DNA of 64,000 nucleotides from Tepidibacillus fermentans. GTDB taxonomy: Bacteria > Bacillota > Bacilli > Tepidibacillales > Tepidibacillaceae. The notes beneath the pieces were generated by a model. The model saw only the letters and a list, made by a program, of their open reading frames with translations. It was not told where the DNA came from and did not search any database. Position numbers and translations under genes: made by a program. The stretch spans positions 1 to 64,000 of the forward strand of contig NZ_SMAB01000010.1 of the NCBI RefSeq assembly GCF_004342885.1. The letters run 5' to 3'. This document shows positions 46,479 to 55,679 of the stretch, one piece after another (position 1 is the first letter of the stretch; each line of letters begins with the position of its first letter).

Positions 46479-46895
46479 ATGTATCCATACTATCCTTATT
46501 TTTATGATCTATTTTCAGCATCTCAATATGATCAAAATTTCCCCCAACCTATAATGCCGATGCAACCAATGTATCCAATGCAACCCATGATTCCAACACC
46601 CCAAGCCCCTGAACGCGGGATCGAAATTCCAGGGCAATTACCTTTAGAGGAATCCTATATTGAAAACATTTTGCGATTAAATCTCGGAAAAATTGCTACC
46701 ATTTATATGACTTTTGAAAATAATAAAGAATGGAATGCAAAGGTGTTCCGCGGAAGACTAGAAGCAGCAGGTAAGGACCATATCATTATTAGTGATCCTG
46801 AAACAGGGAAACGGTACCTCTTATTGATGGTTAATCTTGACTATATTACTTTTGATGAAGAACTGAATTATGTTCCTCCAGCGATTCCAAGATAA
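46479..46895 (+). CDS. gerQ: spore coat protein GerQ
   Basis: Coat protein that recruits CwlJ and is cross-linked by transglutaminase in B. subtilis. The 138-residue protein has a Tyr/Pro/Met/Gln-rich N-terminus (PMQPMYPMQPMIP repeats) and a conserved C-terminal domain (SYIENILRLNLGKIATIYMTFE; DHIIISDPETGKRYLLLMVNLDYITFDEELNY). ATG 46479 follows AAAAGGAG. A strong terminator follows. Confidence 0.93.
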   Translation: MYPYYPYFYDLFSASQYDQNFPQPIMPMQPMYPMQPMIPTPQAPERGIEIPGQLPLEESYIENILRLNLGKIATIYMTFENNKEWNAKVFRGRLEAAGKDHIIISDPETGKRYLLLMVNLDYITFDEELNYVPPAIPR

Positions 46896-46916
46896 ACCCC
46901 CATGCTGTGCGCATCG

Positions 46917-46956
46917 AAAAAAGGCAGGAAATTAACGATTTTTTCCTGCCTTTTTA
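46917..46956 (+). terminator. terminator of cwlJ-gerQ
   Basis: Stem AAAGGCAGGAAA/TTTTCCTGCCTTT with TTTTT on the plus strand. Confidence 0.85.
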
Positions 46957-46964
46957 AAACCCAT

Positions 46965-47070
46965 GGCTTGTATGATTCTAACGCACTCCGATACCTCGCG
47001 GTTTTCCTTGAATAAACAGTCGGTAGGAAAACTCGCTCGCTAAAGTCGCCCTTATAGAATCATACAAACC
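46965..47070. repeat. copy of the dispersed intergenic repeat (long subtype)
   Basis: GGCTTGTATGATTCTA (46965-46980) and TAGAATCATACAAACC (47055-47070) form inverted ends with one mismatch. The interior shares AATAAACAG, GGAAAACTCGCTCGC and AAAGTCGCCCTTATAGAA with the copy at 8646, and ACGCACTCCG with the short subtype. Confidence 0.7.
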
Positions 47071-47167
47071 TATTTTTATTGCATTTCCTTTGATTCTTTG
47101 AATATTCCCCCTTATATCTGGAAATATTTTAGATGTTTAAACAAACGCTTAATAGGGGTTTAGGAAA

Positions 47168-47863
47168 ATGAAGGAAATTGAAAGAATCAAAGAAGCCTAT
47201 GCAAAACGAAACCAACTTGCCAGACAAAATTGGTATGAACCTTTAAATCCGGTCGTTTATTTAACCCAACAAGAAAAAGAACGAAAACTGATTCAGTTGT
47301 TGAAATGGGCAAAACTTGAACCTTTAGCCGATAAAAAAGTTTTAGAAATCGGTTGTGGTTCAGGTGGGAATCTTCTTCATCTCATTCGCTTAGGTTTTAA
47401 ACCAGAAAATCTTGTTGCCAATGAACTATTAGAAGAAAGGGCCTTTCATGCCAGAAGAACATTACCGGTCGTTACCAAAGTGATGATTGGTGATGCTTCT
47501 ACCCTTGATATGTCGGATCATAGTTTTGATATTGTTCTTCAATCAACGGTTTTTACATCCATTCTTGATGAAGAGTTTCAACAAAAATTAGCCGCTAATA
47601 TTTGGCGGCTTGTCAAACCTGGTGGTGGTATTCTTTGGTATGATTTTGTTTATAACAACCCTAATAACCCTGATGTAAAAGGGATTCCCTTAAGAAGGAT
47701 TAAAGAATTATTTCCCGAAGGTCAAATTAAATCTTGGCGTGTAACTTTAGCACCACCGATTAGTAGGCAAGTGGTTAAAATTCATCCTGCTTTATATCAT
47801 CTTTTTAACTCGATCCCTTTATTACGTACCCATCGATTATGCTGGATTTCAAAACAAAAATAG
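47168..47863 (+). CDS. SAM-dependent methyltransferase, class I
   Basis: A 231-residue Rossmann methyltransferase: motif I KVLEIGCGSGGNLLHLI near 57, acidic motif II LVANELLEERA near 80, motif III GDASTLDM near 105 and LVKPGGGILWYDF near 152. The N-terminal KEAYAKR..ARQNWYEPLNPVVY resembles sugar- or lipid-linked methyltransferases, but the substrate is not evident. Monocistronic with own terminator. Confidence 0.8.
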   Translation: MKEIERIKEAYAKRNQLARQNWYEPLNPVVYLTQQEKERKLIQLLKWAKLEPLADKKVLEIGCGSGGNLLHLIRLGFKPENLVANELLEERAFHARRTLPVVTKVMIGDASTLDMSDHSFDIVLQSTVFTSILDEEFQQKLAANIWRLVKPGGGILWYDFVYNNPNNPDVKGIPLRRIKELFPEGQIKSWRVTLAPPISRQVVKIHPALYHLFNSIPLLRTHRLCWISKQK

Positions 47864-47901
47864 GGGCCTGAACCCTTACTTTTGGGTCAACCCCCTTTTT
47901 G
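47861..47901 (+). terminator. terminator of the methyltransferase gene
   Basis: GGGG..GAACCC pairs with GGGTCAA..CCCC, then TTTTTGTTATTTT on the plus strand. Confidence 0.65.
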
Positions 47902-47913
47902 TTATTTTACAAA

Positions 47914-48522
47914 TTATTTAAAAATTCCTAATGGCTTACCAGTTGGTAAAAACTGACGACCAAAATGGTGATTTAAAACAGTTGCAGCCGACCCATAAAA
48001 AGAAACCATTGAGATCGCAAGTTCTGACCATGCCGCCAGTTTATGAGAAAACTCAGGTAGTATCTGGAACGAGCTTAGGGAAAGACCAATAAATAAAAGA
48101 TCAATAAGTACAAAAATGATAAATAAAACTTTATTCGTTTCCATTGATCCAATCGTCATATAAATACTAAAAATTAAATAACCAACAAAAGCAAAACCAA
48201 GTTGTTTGATATCCACATCTGCTTTTAATTCTTCACCAAAAGCACCCATTTGAATTAACCAAGTAATTCCTACTGCAAACCAAAAAAATGCGTAAGCAGC
48301 AAATGCAGTACTTCCAAAGATATTATTCCGTTTCGAATCATTAATACTTGCAAACAATTGAGCAAATGCACCTAAAAATAATGCCCATGGAACTGCATAC
48401 GAAAACCCTTGTGTTATTCCTAACTTCTGGGATGAAGCCACCAACGTTACAATGGCTAACCCTAATAAACCAATTCCCCCTGGCTCTACCACACTAAACT
48501 GTTTTTCTTCATTCCCACTCAT
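47914..48522 (-). CDS. acetate/succinate transporter (GPR1/FUN34/YaaH, SatP-like)
   Basis: Six-helix membrane protein of 202 residues in the acetate uptake family. The family N-terminal signature corresponds to VEPGGIGLLGLAIVTLVAS (NPAPLGL-like), and FFWFAVGITWLIQMGAFG and SFYGSAATVLNHHFGRQFLP are the typical middle and end segments. It likely takes up acetate or other small carboxylates by proton symport. Confidence 0.88.
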   Translation of the reverse strand: MSGNEEKQFSVVEPGGIGLLGLAIVTLVASSQKLGITQGFSYAVPWALFLGAFAQLFASINDSKRNNIFGSTAFAAYAFFWFAVGITWLIQMGAFGEELKADVDIKQLGFAFVGYLIFSIYMTIGSMETNKVLFIIFVLIDLLFIGLSLSSFQILPEFSHKLAAWSELAISMVSFYGSAATVLNHHFGRQFLPTGKPLGIFK

Positions 48523-48673
48523 TTTAGATTATTCCCCTCCCATTTTCCTATTGCTTTAAACTTTGCACTATCCCTTATCTATGACAAAGTTATCCATGTT
48601 CTAATGGTAACAGAAATATTTTCTAAATTCAACAAAAATAAAGAATTTTTCAAATATTGAGTATTTACATATA

Positions 48674-48703
48674 AAAAGAGCCTGCATAAGGCAGACCCTA
48701 AAT
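48674..48703 (-). terminator. terminator of the 31-codon ORF
   Basis: Stem GGTCTGC/GCAGGCT (two G-U pairs) then CTTTTTATATG on the minus strand, 10 bases after the small ORF's stop. Confidence 0.6.
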
Positions 48704-48713
48704 CATGTAGACG

Positions 48714-48809
48714 CTATTCATTTATAAACGGGTTTTCCCATTCCATTAATACACTATAATGATGGGATTCTTCGTCCTCTAGATAATTAGGAATCACGGC
48801 AATGGGCAT
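48714..48809 (-). CDS. candidate 31-residue acidic peptide
   Basis: ATG at 48809 has GGAGTG 6 bases upstream; the peptide MPIAVIPNYLEDEESHHYSV...NPFINE is acidic and has no signal or membrane segment. A terminator follows at once, so the 337-base gap between the acetate transporter and the nitrilase-type gene holds a small independent unit. The family is not recognised; coding is inferred only from ribosome site, stop and terminator. Confidence 0.45.
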   Translation of the reverse strand: MPIAVIPNYLEDEESHHYSVLMEWENPFINE

Positions 48810-48859
48810 TCTTTCACTCCGTTAAACAGATATCGTTCCTTATAAAACATATGATCACC

Positions 48860-49717
48860 CTACTTCCAATCAGGATACAAGTCTGTTCGTCTGTCTCTCC
48901 AAGTCGTGACAGAGCCGCTTTCTCTAACCTTATATAAAAGTTCTAAATCAAGATCAGCGGTTATCACCATGTCGTCATTAATTTCCCCTTCTGCTAAAAT
49001 TCCTCTTGGTGGGAATGGAATATCATTCGGGGTGATAATTGCTGCTTGACCAAAATTGGCTCTCATAAAGTCAACAGTTGGTAATGATCCGATTGTCCCT
49101 GTTAGGACAACATAGACTTGGTTTTCGATCGCCCGAGCATGACTTGTATAGCGAACCCGGTGAAAACCATGGCGATCATCGGTACAAGACGGGCTAAAAA
49201 TAACATCCGCGCCTTTTGCTTTGGCCATTCTTACAATTTCCGGGAATTCAATATCATAACATGTTAAAATGGCGATTTTCCCTTTCTCTGTATCAAAAAC
49301 TTTGAGTGAATCACCAGGAGTAATTTTCCATTCTTTCACTTCCGTTGGTGTCATGTGAAGCTTTGCTTGTTCTTCGATTCTTCCATCTGGATAAAATAAG
49401 TGCGCTGTATTATATAATTTCCCTTCCTTTTCAATAATATGAGTTCCGCCAATGATATACATCTGTTTCTCTTTTGCAAGATTTTGGAACAAGTGAAGAT
49501 ACTGCTCTGTAAAAGATGGTAAATCCTGAATAGTTAATGCATTCTTTTTTTCATCACCAATGGATAATAGTTGGGTAGTAAAAAATTCTGGAAATAACAG
49601 AAATTCGGCGCCAAATTCTTCTGCTGTTTTTACATAATGTTCAACTTGCTTAGCAAACTCTTCGAAACTGTGAATTGAATGAAGATGATACTGTACAGCA
49701 GAAACTCGCATTTTCAT
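48860..49717 (-). CDS. carbon-nitrogen hydrolase (nitrilase superfamily)
   Basis: Amidase-type hydrolase of 285 residues. The Glu-Lys-Cys triad is in LFPEFFTT near 42, KLHMTPTE near 138 and LTCYDIEFPEIVR near 170. The C-terminal segment ILAEGEINDDMVITADLDLELLYKVR is typical of the branch. Substrate cannot be inferred. A GGAGGG site precedes the ATG. Confidence 0.87.
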   Translation of the reverse strand: MKMRVSAVQYHLHSIHSFEEFAKQVEHYVKTAEEFGAEFLLFPEFFTTQLLSIGDEKKNALTIQDLPSFTEQYLHLFQNLAKEKQMYIIGGTHIIEKEGKLYNTAHLFYPDGRIEEQAKLHMTPTEVKEWKITPGDSLKVFDTEKGKIAILTCYDIEFPEIVRMAKAKGADVIFSPSCTDDRHGFHRVRYTSHARAIENQVYVVLTGTIGSLPTVDFMRANFGQAAIITPNDIPFPPRGILAEGEINDDMVITADLDLELLYKVRESGSVTTWRDRRTDLYPDWK

Positions 49718-49755
49718 CGTAAGCCCTCCTGTCTTTTGATCTTAAAATACCTAAA

Positions 49756-50586
49756 TTAAAAATCAAAGTTATCCGGGTCTGCTCCTAATCTTTGGTTTTC
49801 ATTTAATTCATCAATGGCTAGCATGTCCTCTGTGTCGAGTTCAAAGTCAAAAATATCTGCGTTTTCTTTAATTCGATCTTCATGTACAGACTTAGGGATC
49901 GTAACTACTCCATGCTGTAAATCCCATCTTAGTACGATCTGTGATGGCTTTTTGCTATATTTGTTAGCTAATTCGACAATTGTTGGTTCGTTGAAAATTT
50001 GACCTTGCATCAGTGGTCGCCATGCTTCTAATTGAATATTATGGGTTTTGCAAAAATGAAGTAATTCTTTTTGTGTAAGTCTTGGATGAAATTCAACTTG
50101 ATTCACCATGGGGATGATCTCAGCATCTGCCATCACATCTTCAAGGTGATGGATTTGGAAATTGCTTACCCCAATTGCCTTAACATAGCCATCTTTGTAC
50201 AATTTTTCGAGAGCTTTCCAAGTTTCTTTGTATTTCCCTTTCACAGGCCAATGAATTAAATAAAGATCAACGTATTCTACACCTAACTTCTTTCTGCTCT
50301 CTTCAAAGGCTTGTAGTGTAGATTCATATCCTTGACGGTTGTTCCAAACTTTTGTCGTGATAAAAATCTCTTCTCTTTGTACCCCTGATTCTCTTATCGC
50401 TTTTCCAACTCCTACTTCGTTATCATAAAATGCCGCCGTATCGATACTCCGATAACCAACTTTTAATGCCGTCTTTACTGCGTTTTCAACCTCTTCCCCT
50501 TCTTTTGCCTTATAGACACCAAGCCCAAGCCAGGGCATTTTTACCCCATTATGTAATACGGTAGAGTCGGTAATATTAAATGGCAC
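49756..50586 (-). CDS. aldo/keto reductase
   Basis: NADPH-dependent (beta/alpha)8 reductase of 276 residues. The catalytic tetrad is visible as Asp and Tyr in [11 protein letters not shown] near 48-53, Lys in FITTKVWN near 77 and His in DLYLIHWPV near 110. The phosphate-binding [14 protein letters not shown] near 230 and [17 protein letters not shown] are typical of AKR5G-like (YvgN/YtbE) enzymes, which act on methylglyoxal and related aldehydes. GTG start. Confidence 0.9.
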   Translation of the reverse strand: MPFNITDSTVLHNGVKMPWLGLGVYKAKEGEEVENAVKTALKVGYRSIDTAAFYDNEVGVGKAIRESGVQREEIFITTKVWNNRQGYESTLQAFEESRKKLGVEYVDLYLIHWPVKGKYKETWKALEKLYKDGYVKAIGVSNFQIHHLEDVMADAEIIPMVNQVEFHPRLTQKELLHFCKTHNIQLEAWRPLMQGQIFNEPTIVELANKYSKKPSQIVLRWDLQHGVVTIPKSVHEDRIKENADIFDFELDTEDMLAIDELNENQRLGADPDNFDF

Positions 50587-50674
50587 GATAATCCCCCCTG
50601 ATCCATATTGTGAAATCGGTCTTATTATAACCTATCTTTCTTTTTTATATATAGTTGAAGTTTTTTAGGAAACA

Positions 50675-50703
50675 AAAAAGACTCATCTGAAACTGAGCCT
50701 TTT
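50675..50703 (-). terminator. terminator of the PiT operon
   Basis: GGCTCAG/TGAGTC stem then TTTTTTGTTT on the minus strand directly after the PiT stop. Confidence 0.75.
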
Positions 50704-51692
50704 TAAAAAAGTGCGAGCAGTTGATAGATCATAGCAGCAATAAGGGCTGATAGTGGGAGGGTAATAATCCAAGTGATCACAATTTTACCTGCTATTCCCC
50801 ACTTTACATCTTTCACCCTCTTCGCAGCACCAACCCCCATTATCGATGAAGAGATCACATGTGTTGAACTTACAGGTAGCTTTAAGGTGGTAAATCCGAA
50901 GATAACGATGGCAGAGGATAAATCTGCAGCTGCGCCATTAATCGGCTTTATTTTCATGATTTTCCCGCCAACCGTTTTAATGATCTTCCATCCCCCAACT
51001 GATGTACCCAAACCCATCGCTGTCGCAGATAATAATCGAACCCACATAGGAATATTTGTATTCGTTTGGAATCCACCTGCGATGAGTGCTAACGTAATAA
51101 TTCCCATTACTTTTTGGGCATCATTTGTACCATGAGCATAAGATTGAAGTGCAGCTGTAAAGATTTGAAAGATGCGGAATCCTCGATTTGTTTTTGCAAG
51201 ATGGAAATCTTTAAATATCCATTGAAACAAAGTCATAATAATAAAACCAATCGTAATAGCTAAGAAAGGAGAGATTATCAAAGATTCGATAATTTTCAAA
51301 AAACCATTGTAATTCAAAGCATTGAATCCAGCTGCAGAGATCGCCGCACCTGCAATTGCACCAATAATTGCATGAGAAGAGCTACTTGGAATTCCATAAT
51401 ACCAAGTTATCAAGTTCCATATAATAGCACCGATTAAACCAGCCAATACTACCATTGCTCCGTTTTCTAATGTAAAAGGGTCGACAATACCTTTTGTAAT
51501 CGTTTTGGCTACTCCTGTAAATGTAAGTGCCCCAATGAAATTCATTGTAGCAGCTAATACAATGGCTGCCCTAGGACTTAAGGCTCGAGTCGATACAGAA
51601 GTAGCAATCGCATTGGCTGTATCATGGAATCCATTAATAAAATCAAAACTTAAGGCAAAAAGGACAATGATTAGTAATAGAATGGTACCCAT
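50703..51692 (-). CDS. pit: inorganic phosphate transporter (PiT family)
   Basis: Low-affinity, ion-coupled phosphate permease, 329 residues, about ten helices in two inverted halves. Both PiT signatures are present: INGFHDTANAIATSVSTRAL near 20 and YAHGTNDAQKVMGIITLAL near 190, plus GIPSSSSHAIIGAI and LPVSSTHVISSSIMG. The gene follows its DUF47 partner by 12 bases, the usual pairing in Bacillus. Confidence 0.94.
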   Translation of the reverse strand: MGTILLLIIVLFALSFDFINGFHDTANAIATSVSTRALSPRAAIVLAATMNFIGALTFTGVAKTITKGIVDPFTLENGAMVVLAGLIGAIIWNLITWYYGIPSSSSHAIIGAIAGAAISAAGFNALNYNGFLKIIESLIISPFLAITIGFIIMTLFQWIFKDFHLAKTNRGFRIFQIFTAALQSYAHGTNDAQKVMGIITLALIAGGFQTNTNIPMWVRLLSATAMGLGTSVGGWKIIKTVGGKIMKIKPINGAAADLSSAIVIFGFTTLKLPVSSTHVISSSIMGVGAAKRVKDVKWGIAGKIVITWIITLPLSALIAAMIYQLLALF

Positions 51693-51704
51693 CTTGACAT
51701 CTCC

Positions 51705-52325
51705 TTAAGCATTTCTCATGATGATTGTTTCTAGTGTATTCCCAACATCCTCGCAGCTATCAGAGATGCTCTCCAGCGTTTCATAGATCTCTTTATATTG
51801 AATAACTTTGATTGGATCCTTTTCTCTGAGGAATAATTGTTTTATACTATCACGCAAAAGATCATCGCATTCAGATTCATAATCATTGATTTTAATCACA
51901 TGCGGACGAATATCCATTAATTTTTTTTCAGATAGTAATTCTGCAGCTCGAACCACTTCTTTTGAACTTTCATAAATCTTATCTACAAAGGTAACCATAT
52001 ATTGATCAGCTAGCGTAATATTGTACATATCTAAGCGTGATGCACAACGTTCAAATCCATCTAAGACATCATCCATTTTCATTGCTAACTCCAAAATATC
52101 TTCCCTTTCAATTGGGGTAATAAACGATTTATTTAATGTAACGATAAGATGATGAATGATGGAATCCCCATTTTTTTCGTATTCTTTCATCGTTTTTTGA
52201 AATTCTTTTAGATCTTCCTCATTATGAATCTTAAAGTCAACAAAATAATGAGCAGCATCTTCTAAATTTTTGGCTATGCTTAAGAGCATTTCTAGAAACT
52301 TGTCCTTTTTTGACGTAAACAACAT
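51705..52325 (-). CDS. DUF47/PhoU-like accessory protein
   Basis: All-helical protein of about 206 residues in the DUF47 (YkaA) family, related to PhoU, and commonly paired with PiT transporters which it is thought to regulate. Typical segments: FLEMLLSIAKNLEDAAHYF, FITPIEREDILELAMKMDDVLDG, and YESECDDLLRDSIKQLF. ATG 52325 has GGGGGC upstream; a GTG or ATG 5 codons earlier is possible. Confidence 0.9.
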   Translation of the reverse strand: MLFTSKKDKFLEMLLSIAKNLEDAAHYFVDFKIHNEEDLKEFQKTMKEYEKNGDSIIHHLIVTLNKSFITPIEREDILELAMKMDDVLDGFERCASRLDMYNITLADQYMVTFVDKIYESSKEVVRAAELLSEKKLMDIRPHVIKINDYESECDDLLRDSIKQLFLREKDPIKVIQYKEIYETLESISDSCEDVGNTLETIIMRNA

Positions 52326-52410
52326 GAAATACGCCCCCATTTTCTTCTGAACTTATTTGTCCTCAAATATTCTATCAAAAGGATAATTTGAAATAAATAG
52401 ACCTTATATT

Positions 52411-52470
52411 AAAAACTTCTATCGAAGTCTTTCGAAGAAGTAGTCGAGTCCTTCTTTAGCGGAAGTTTTT
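52411..52470 (-). other. structured RNA segment between glnS and the DUF47 gene
   Basis: On the minus strand AAAAACTTC and GAAGTTTTT close a structure containing two inner hairpins (AAGAAG/CTTCTT and CGAA/TTCG), ending in T5. It could be a second terminator for glnS or a leader element of the DUF47-pit operon. Confidence 0.4.
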
Positions 52471-52493
52471 TATGCCGATAGTTCGAGTGTCAA

Positions 52494-52524
52494 CAAAAAA
52501 GAAGTTCTTGTTCAGAACTCCTTA
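52494..52524 (-). terminator. terminator of glnS
   Basis: GAGTTCT/AGAACTTC stem then TTTTTTG on the minus strand, shortly after the glnS stop. Confidence 0.75.
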
Positions 52525-52537
52525 TCACTATGTGGAA

Positions 52538-54202
52538 TCATTTATTACCATCTATTACAAAAGAACTCTTTAAAGATACAATCCGATTAAACACCTTTTT
52601 CTCGTCCGTAGTATATTTTGGGTCGACATTGAAGTATCCATGACGGAAAAATTGGAATTTATCTTGAGGCTTTGCCTCTTTCATATTCGGCTCAACAAAA
52701 CCTTGTAAGACTTCTAATGAATTTGGATTGATATTTTCTAAGAAAGAGCCTCCCTCTTGCTGCTCTTCCTCTAGGATTAACGGCTCGTATAAACGGAACT
52801 CGGCAGGGATCGCATGTTTGGCTTCTACCCAATGAATCGTTCCTTTCACCTTTCTTCCGGTAAAACCAGTACCGCTTTTTGTTTCTGGATCATACGTACA
52901 GTGAAGTTCGATGACATTTCCCTTTTCATCCTTAATAACCTCATTGCATTTAATAAAGTAAGCATGTTTTAAGCGAACTTCATTTCCTGGATATAATCGG
53001 TGATATTTTTTCGGTGGATTCTCCATAAAGTCGTCTTGTTCAATATAGATTTCTCGAGAGAAAGGAATCATACGAGTTCCCATCTCTGGATTCTCTGAAT
53101 TATTTTCTGCTTCGAGCATTTCCACTTGATCCTCGGGATAATTGGTAATGACTACTTTTAACGGGCGAAGAATCGCCATTGTTCTTGGTGCTTTTAATTT
53201 GAGATCTTCACGAACAAAATGCTCTAGCATTTGGTAATCTACTGTGCTGTTACTTTTGGCCACACCAATCTCACGAATAAAGTTGCGGATTGATTCTGCT
53301 GTATATCCCCTTCTTCTTAAACCTGAAATCGTAGGTATCCGTGGGTCATCCCAACCATCAATGATATTTTGTTCAACCAATTGTTTGATATATCGTTTCC
53401 CCATGATGGTATTACTTAAATTTAATTTTGCAAATTCAATTTGTTTTGGTGTGTTTTCCATCTCACATTCTCTTACGACCCAATCATATAATGGGCGATG
53501 GTCTTCAAATTCTAAAGTGCAAAGAGAATGTGAGACTCCTTCAATCGCATCTTCGATTGGATGAGCAAAATCATACATTGGATAAATACACCATTTATCA
53601 CCTGTATTATGATGAGTAGCATGGGCAATCCGATAAAGAACAGGATCCCTCATATTCAGATTAGGTGAGGCCATATCAATTTTTGCCCTCAATACTTTTT
53701 CTCCATCTTTGAATTCGCCTTTGCGCATACGTTCGAACAAATCTAAATTTTCTTCAATCGATCGATTACGATAGGGACTTTCTTTTCCTGGTTCCGTTAA
53801 AGTTCCTCTCGTTTCGCGAATCTCTTCTGCCGATAAATCATCGACATACGCTAATCCTTTTTTTATCAAAAGAACGGCCCGATTGTACATTTCCTCAAAA
53901 TAATTTGAAGCAAAAAACAAGCCGTCCCATTCGTAACCTAACCATTTGACATCTTCTTTTATCGCTTCTACAAATTCTTTATCTTCTTTTAATGGGTTTG
54001 TATCATCAAAACGTAAGTTGGTTTTACCATTAAATTCATCTGCCAATTCAAAATTTAGAACGATCGACTTGGCATGTCCAATATGTAAATAACCGTTTGG
54101 CTCTGGAGGAAAACGGGTAATAATCTGATCATACTTTCCAGTTTTTAAATCTTCAATTACGATATTTCTAATGAAATTAGATGGAGCATTTTTTTCTTCC
54201 AC
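52538..54202 (-). CDS. glnS: glutaminyl-tRNA synthetase
   Basis: Charges tRNA-Gln directly with glutamine. The 554-residue class I synthetase has the HIGH motif [16 protein letters not shown] near 31, [30 protein letters not shown] near 218, the KMSKS-equivalent IMGKRY near 270, and the C-terminal GlnRS anticodon-binding beta-barrels. Most Bacilli lack GlnRS and instead use GluRS plus GatCAB. Start GTG with AAGGTTGAG upstream. GluRS is excluded by the GlnRS-specific C-terminal domain. Confidence 0.93.
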   Translation of the reverse strand: MEEKNAPSNFIRNIVIEDLKTGKYDQIITRFPPEPNGYLHIGHAKSIVLNFELADEFNGKTNLRFDDTNPLKEDKEFVEAIKEDVKWLGYEWDGLFFASNYFEEMYNRAVLLIKKGLAYVDDLSAEEIRETRGTLTEPGKESPYRNRSIEENLDLFERMRKGEFKDGEKVLRAKIDMASPNLNMRDPVLYRIAHATHHNTGDKWCIYPMYDFAHPIEDAIEGVSHSLCTLEFEDHRPLYDWVVRECEMENTPKQIEFAKLNLSNTIMGKRYIKQLVEQNIIDGWDDPRIPTISGLRRRGYTAESIRNFIREIGVAKSNSTVDYQMLEHFVREDLKLKAPRTMAILRPLKVVITNYPEDQVEMLEAENNSENPEMGTRMIPFSREIYIEQDDFMENPPKKYHRLYPGNEVRLKHAYFIKCNEVIKDEKGNVIELHCTYDPETKSGTGFTGRKVKGTIHWVEAKHAIPAEFRLYEPLILEEEQQEGGSFLENINPNSLEVLQGFVEPNMKEAKPQDKFQFFRHGYFNVDPKYTTDEKKVFNRIVSLKSSFVIDGNK

Positions 54203-54401
54203 TCTTCTCTCAACCTTTCTTCATCCATGCATGATATCCTAAAAATAATTTATATCATAAAAAGCAAATGATTTCTATGTATCTTTATTATCTTGTACTA
54301 ATTTTTCATTTATAAACCCGGTCATCTCTATATCAGTTCGTAAAAAAAACAATAAATGGTATAATAACTCTAGTAAATATTTACATAAAGGAGTTAGATC
54401 G

Positions 54402-55634
54402 ATGAATTCATTTGAACGAAATCTTGACAAATATGCGGAATTGGCAGTAAAGGTTGGTATTAATGTTCAACCTGGACAAACATTGGTTATTAATGCACCA
54501 TTAACAGCAGCTGATTTTGTTAGAAAAATTGCAAAAAAAGCATATGAAGTAGGTGCAAAGAACGTCCATGTTGAATGGAATGACGAAAAATTAGCACGAA
54601 TTAAATATGACCTTGCTCCTGATGAAGCCTTTAAGGAATTCCCAATGTGGAAAGCAAAAGGTTTTGAAGAAATGGCCGAAAATGGCGCAGGTTTTATGTC
54701 GATTATTTCTTCTGACCCTGATTTACTAAAAGGAGTTGATCCAAAGCGGATTGCTACATTTAATAAAACGGCAGGACTTGCTCTGCAAAAATATCGTGAA
54801 TATGTATTATCAGATCGAGTGAGTTGGACTGTTATCGGTGTTCCTTCAAAAGAATGGGCAGCAAAAGTATTCCCAGGTTTAAGTGAAGAAGAACAAATTG
54901 CAAAACTTTGGGACGCAATTTTTAAAGTGAGCCGTGTCGATGTGGAGGACCCGATTCAAGCTTGGAAAGAACATAATGAAAATCTCCTAAAAAAAGTCAA
55001 TTATCTCAACGAGAAGAAATATAAAAAGTTGCACTATAAAGCTAAGGGCACCGATCTAACCATTGAACTTCCTGAGGAACATATTTGGCTTGGTGGAGGT
55101 GGCGAAAACCAAAAAGACGTTTACTTTAATCCCAATATTCCCACTGAGGAAGTTTTTACTTTGCCATTAAAAAATGGGGTAAATGGTGTTGTCCGCAGTA
55201 CAAAACCATTAAATTACAGCGGCAACTTGATCGATAATTTCTCACTCACATTTAAAGATGGCCGAATTGTCGATTTTACAGCAGAACAAGGATATGACAT
55301 TCTCAAAACATTAATTGAAACCGATGAGGGATCTCATTACTTGGGTGAGGTGGCTTTAGTTCCCTATGATTCACCAATCTCTCAGACCAACATTCTCTTT
55401 TACAACACCTTGTATGATGAGAATGCCTCTTGCCATTTAGCAATTGGGAGTGCTTATAGTAGTTGTCTAGAAAATGGAACAAACCTTTCAAAAGAAGAGT
55501 TAAAAAAGAAAGGTGCAAACCAAAGTATCACCCATGTTGATTTTATGATCGGCTCAAGGAATCTTGATATTGATGGGGAGACAAAGGACGGTAAGTTGGA
55601 ACCCATCTTTCGTCAAGGAAACTGGGCGTTTTAA
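54402..55634 (+). CDS. M29-family metallo-aminopeptidase
   Basis: Thermophilic-type aminopeptidase (AmpS/aminopeptidase II) of 410 residues. Dinuclear metal ligands correspond to Glu in STGNLIDNFSLTFKDGRIVDFTAE and EGSHYLGEVALVPYDSPIS, His in ASCHLAIGSAY, and HVDFMIGSRNLDIDG near the C-terminus. It releases N-terminal residues from peptides in the cytoplasm. Strong AAGGAG site; a TATAAT -10 lies at 54360. Confidence 0.9.
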   Translation: MNSFERNLDKYAELAVKVGINVQPGQTLVINAPLTAADFVRKIAKKAYEVGAKNVHVEWNDEKLARIKYDLAPDEAFKEFPMWKAKGFEEMAENGAGFMSIISSDPDLLKGVDPKRIATFNKTAGLALQKYREYVLSDRVSWTVIGVPSKEWAAKVFPGLSEEEQIAKLWDAIFKVSRVDVEDPIQAWKEHNENLLKKVNYLNEKKYKKLHYKAKGTDLTIELPEEHIWLGGGGENQKDVYFNPNIPTEEVFTLPLKNGVNGVVRSTKPLNYSGNLIDNFSLTFKDGRIVDFTAEQGYDILKTLIETDEGSHYLGEVALVPYDSPISQTNILFYNTLYDENASCHLAIGSAYSSCLENGTNLSKEELKKKGANQSITHVDFMIGSRNLDIDGETKDGKLEPIFRQGNWAF

Positions 55635-55642
55635 TAAAGGAG

Positions 55643-55676
55643 AAGCCAAGGAATGCGATCCTTGGCTTTTTCTTTC
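55643..55676 (+). terminator. terminator of the aminopeptidase gene
   Basis: Stem AAGCCAAGGA/TCCTTGGCTT, then TTTCTTTC on the plus strand. It ends just before the stop of the convergent helicase gene. Confidence 0.85.
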
Positions 55677-55679
55677 AAA

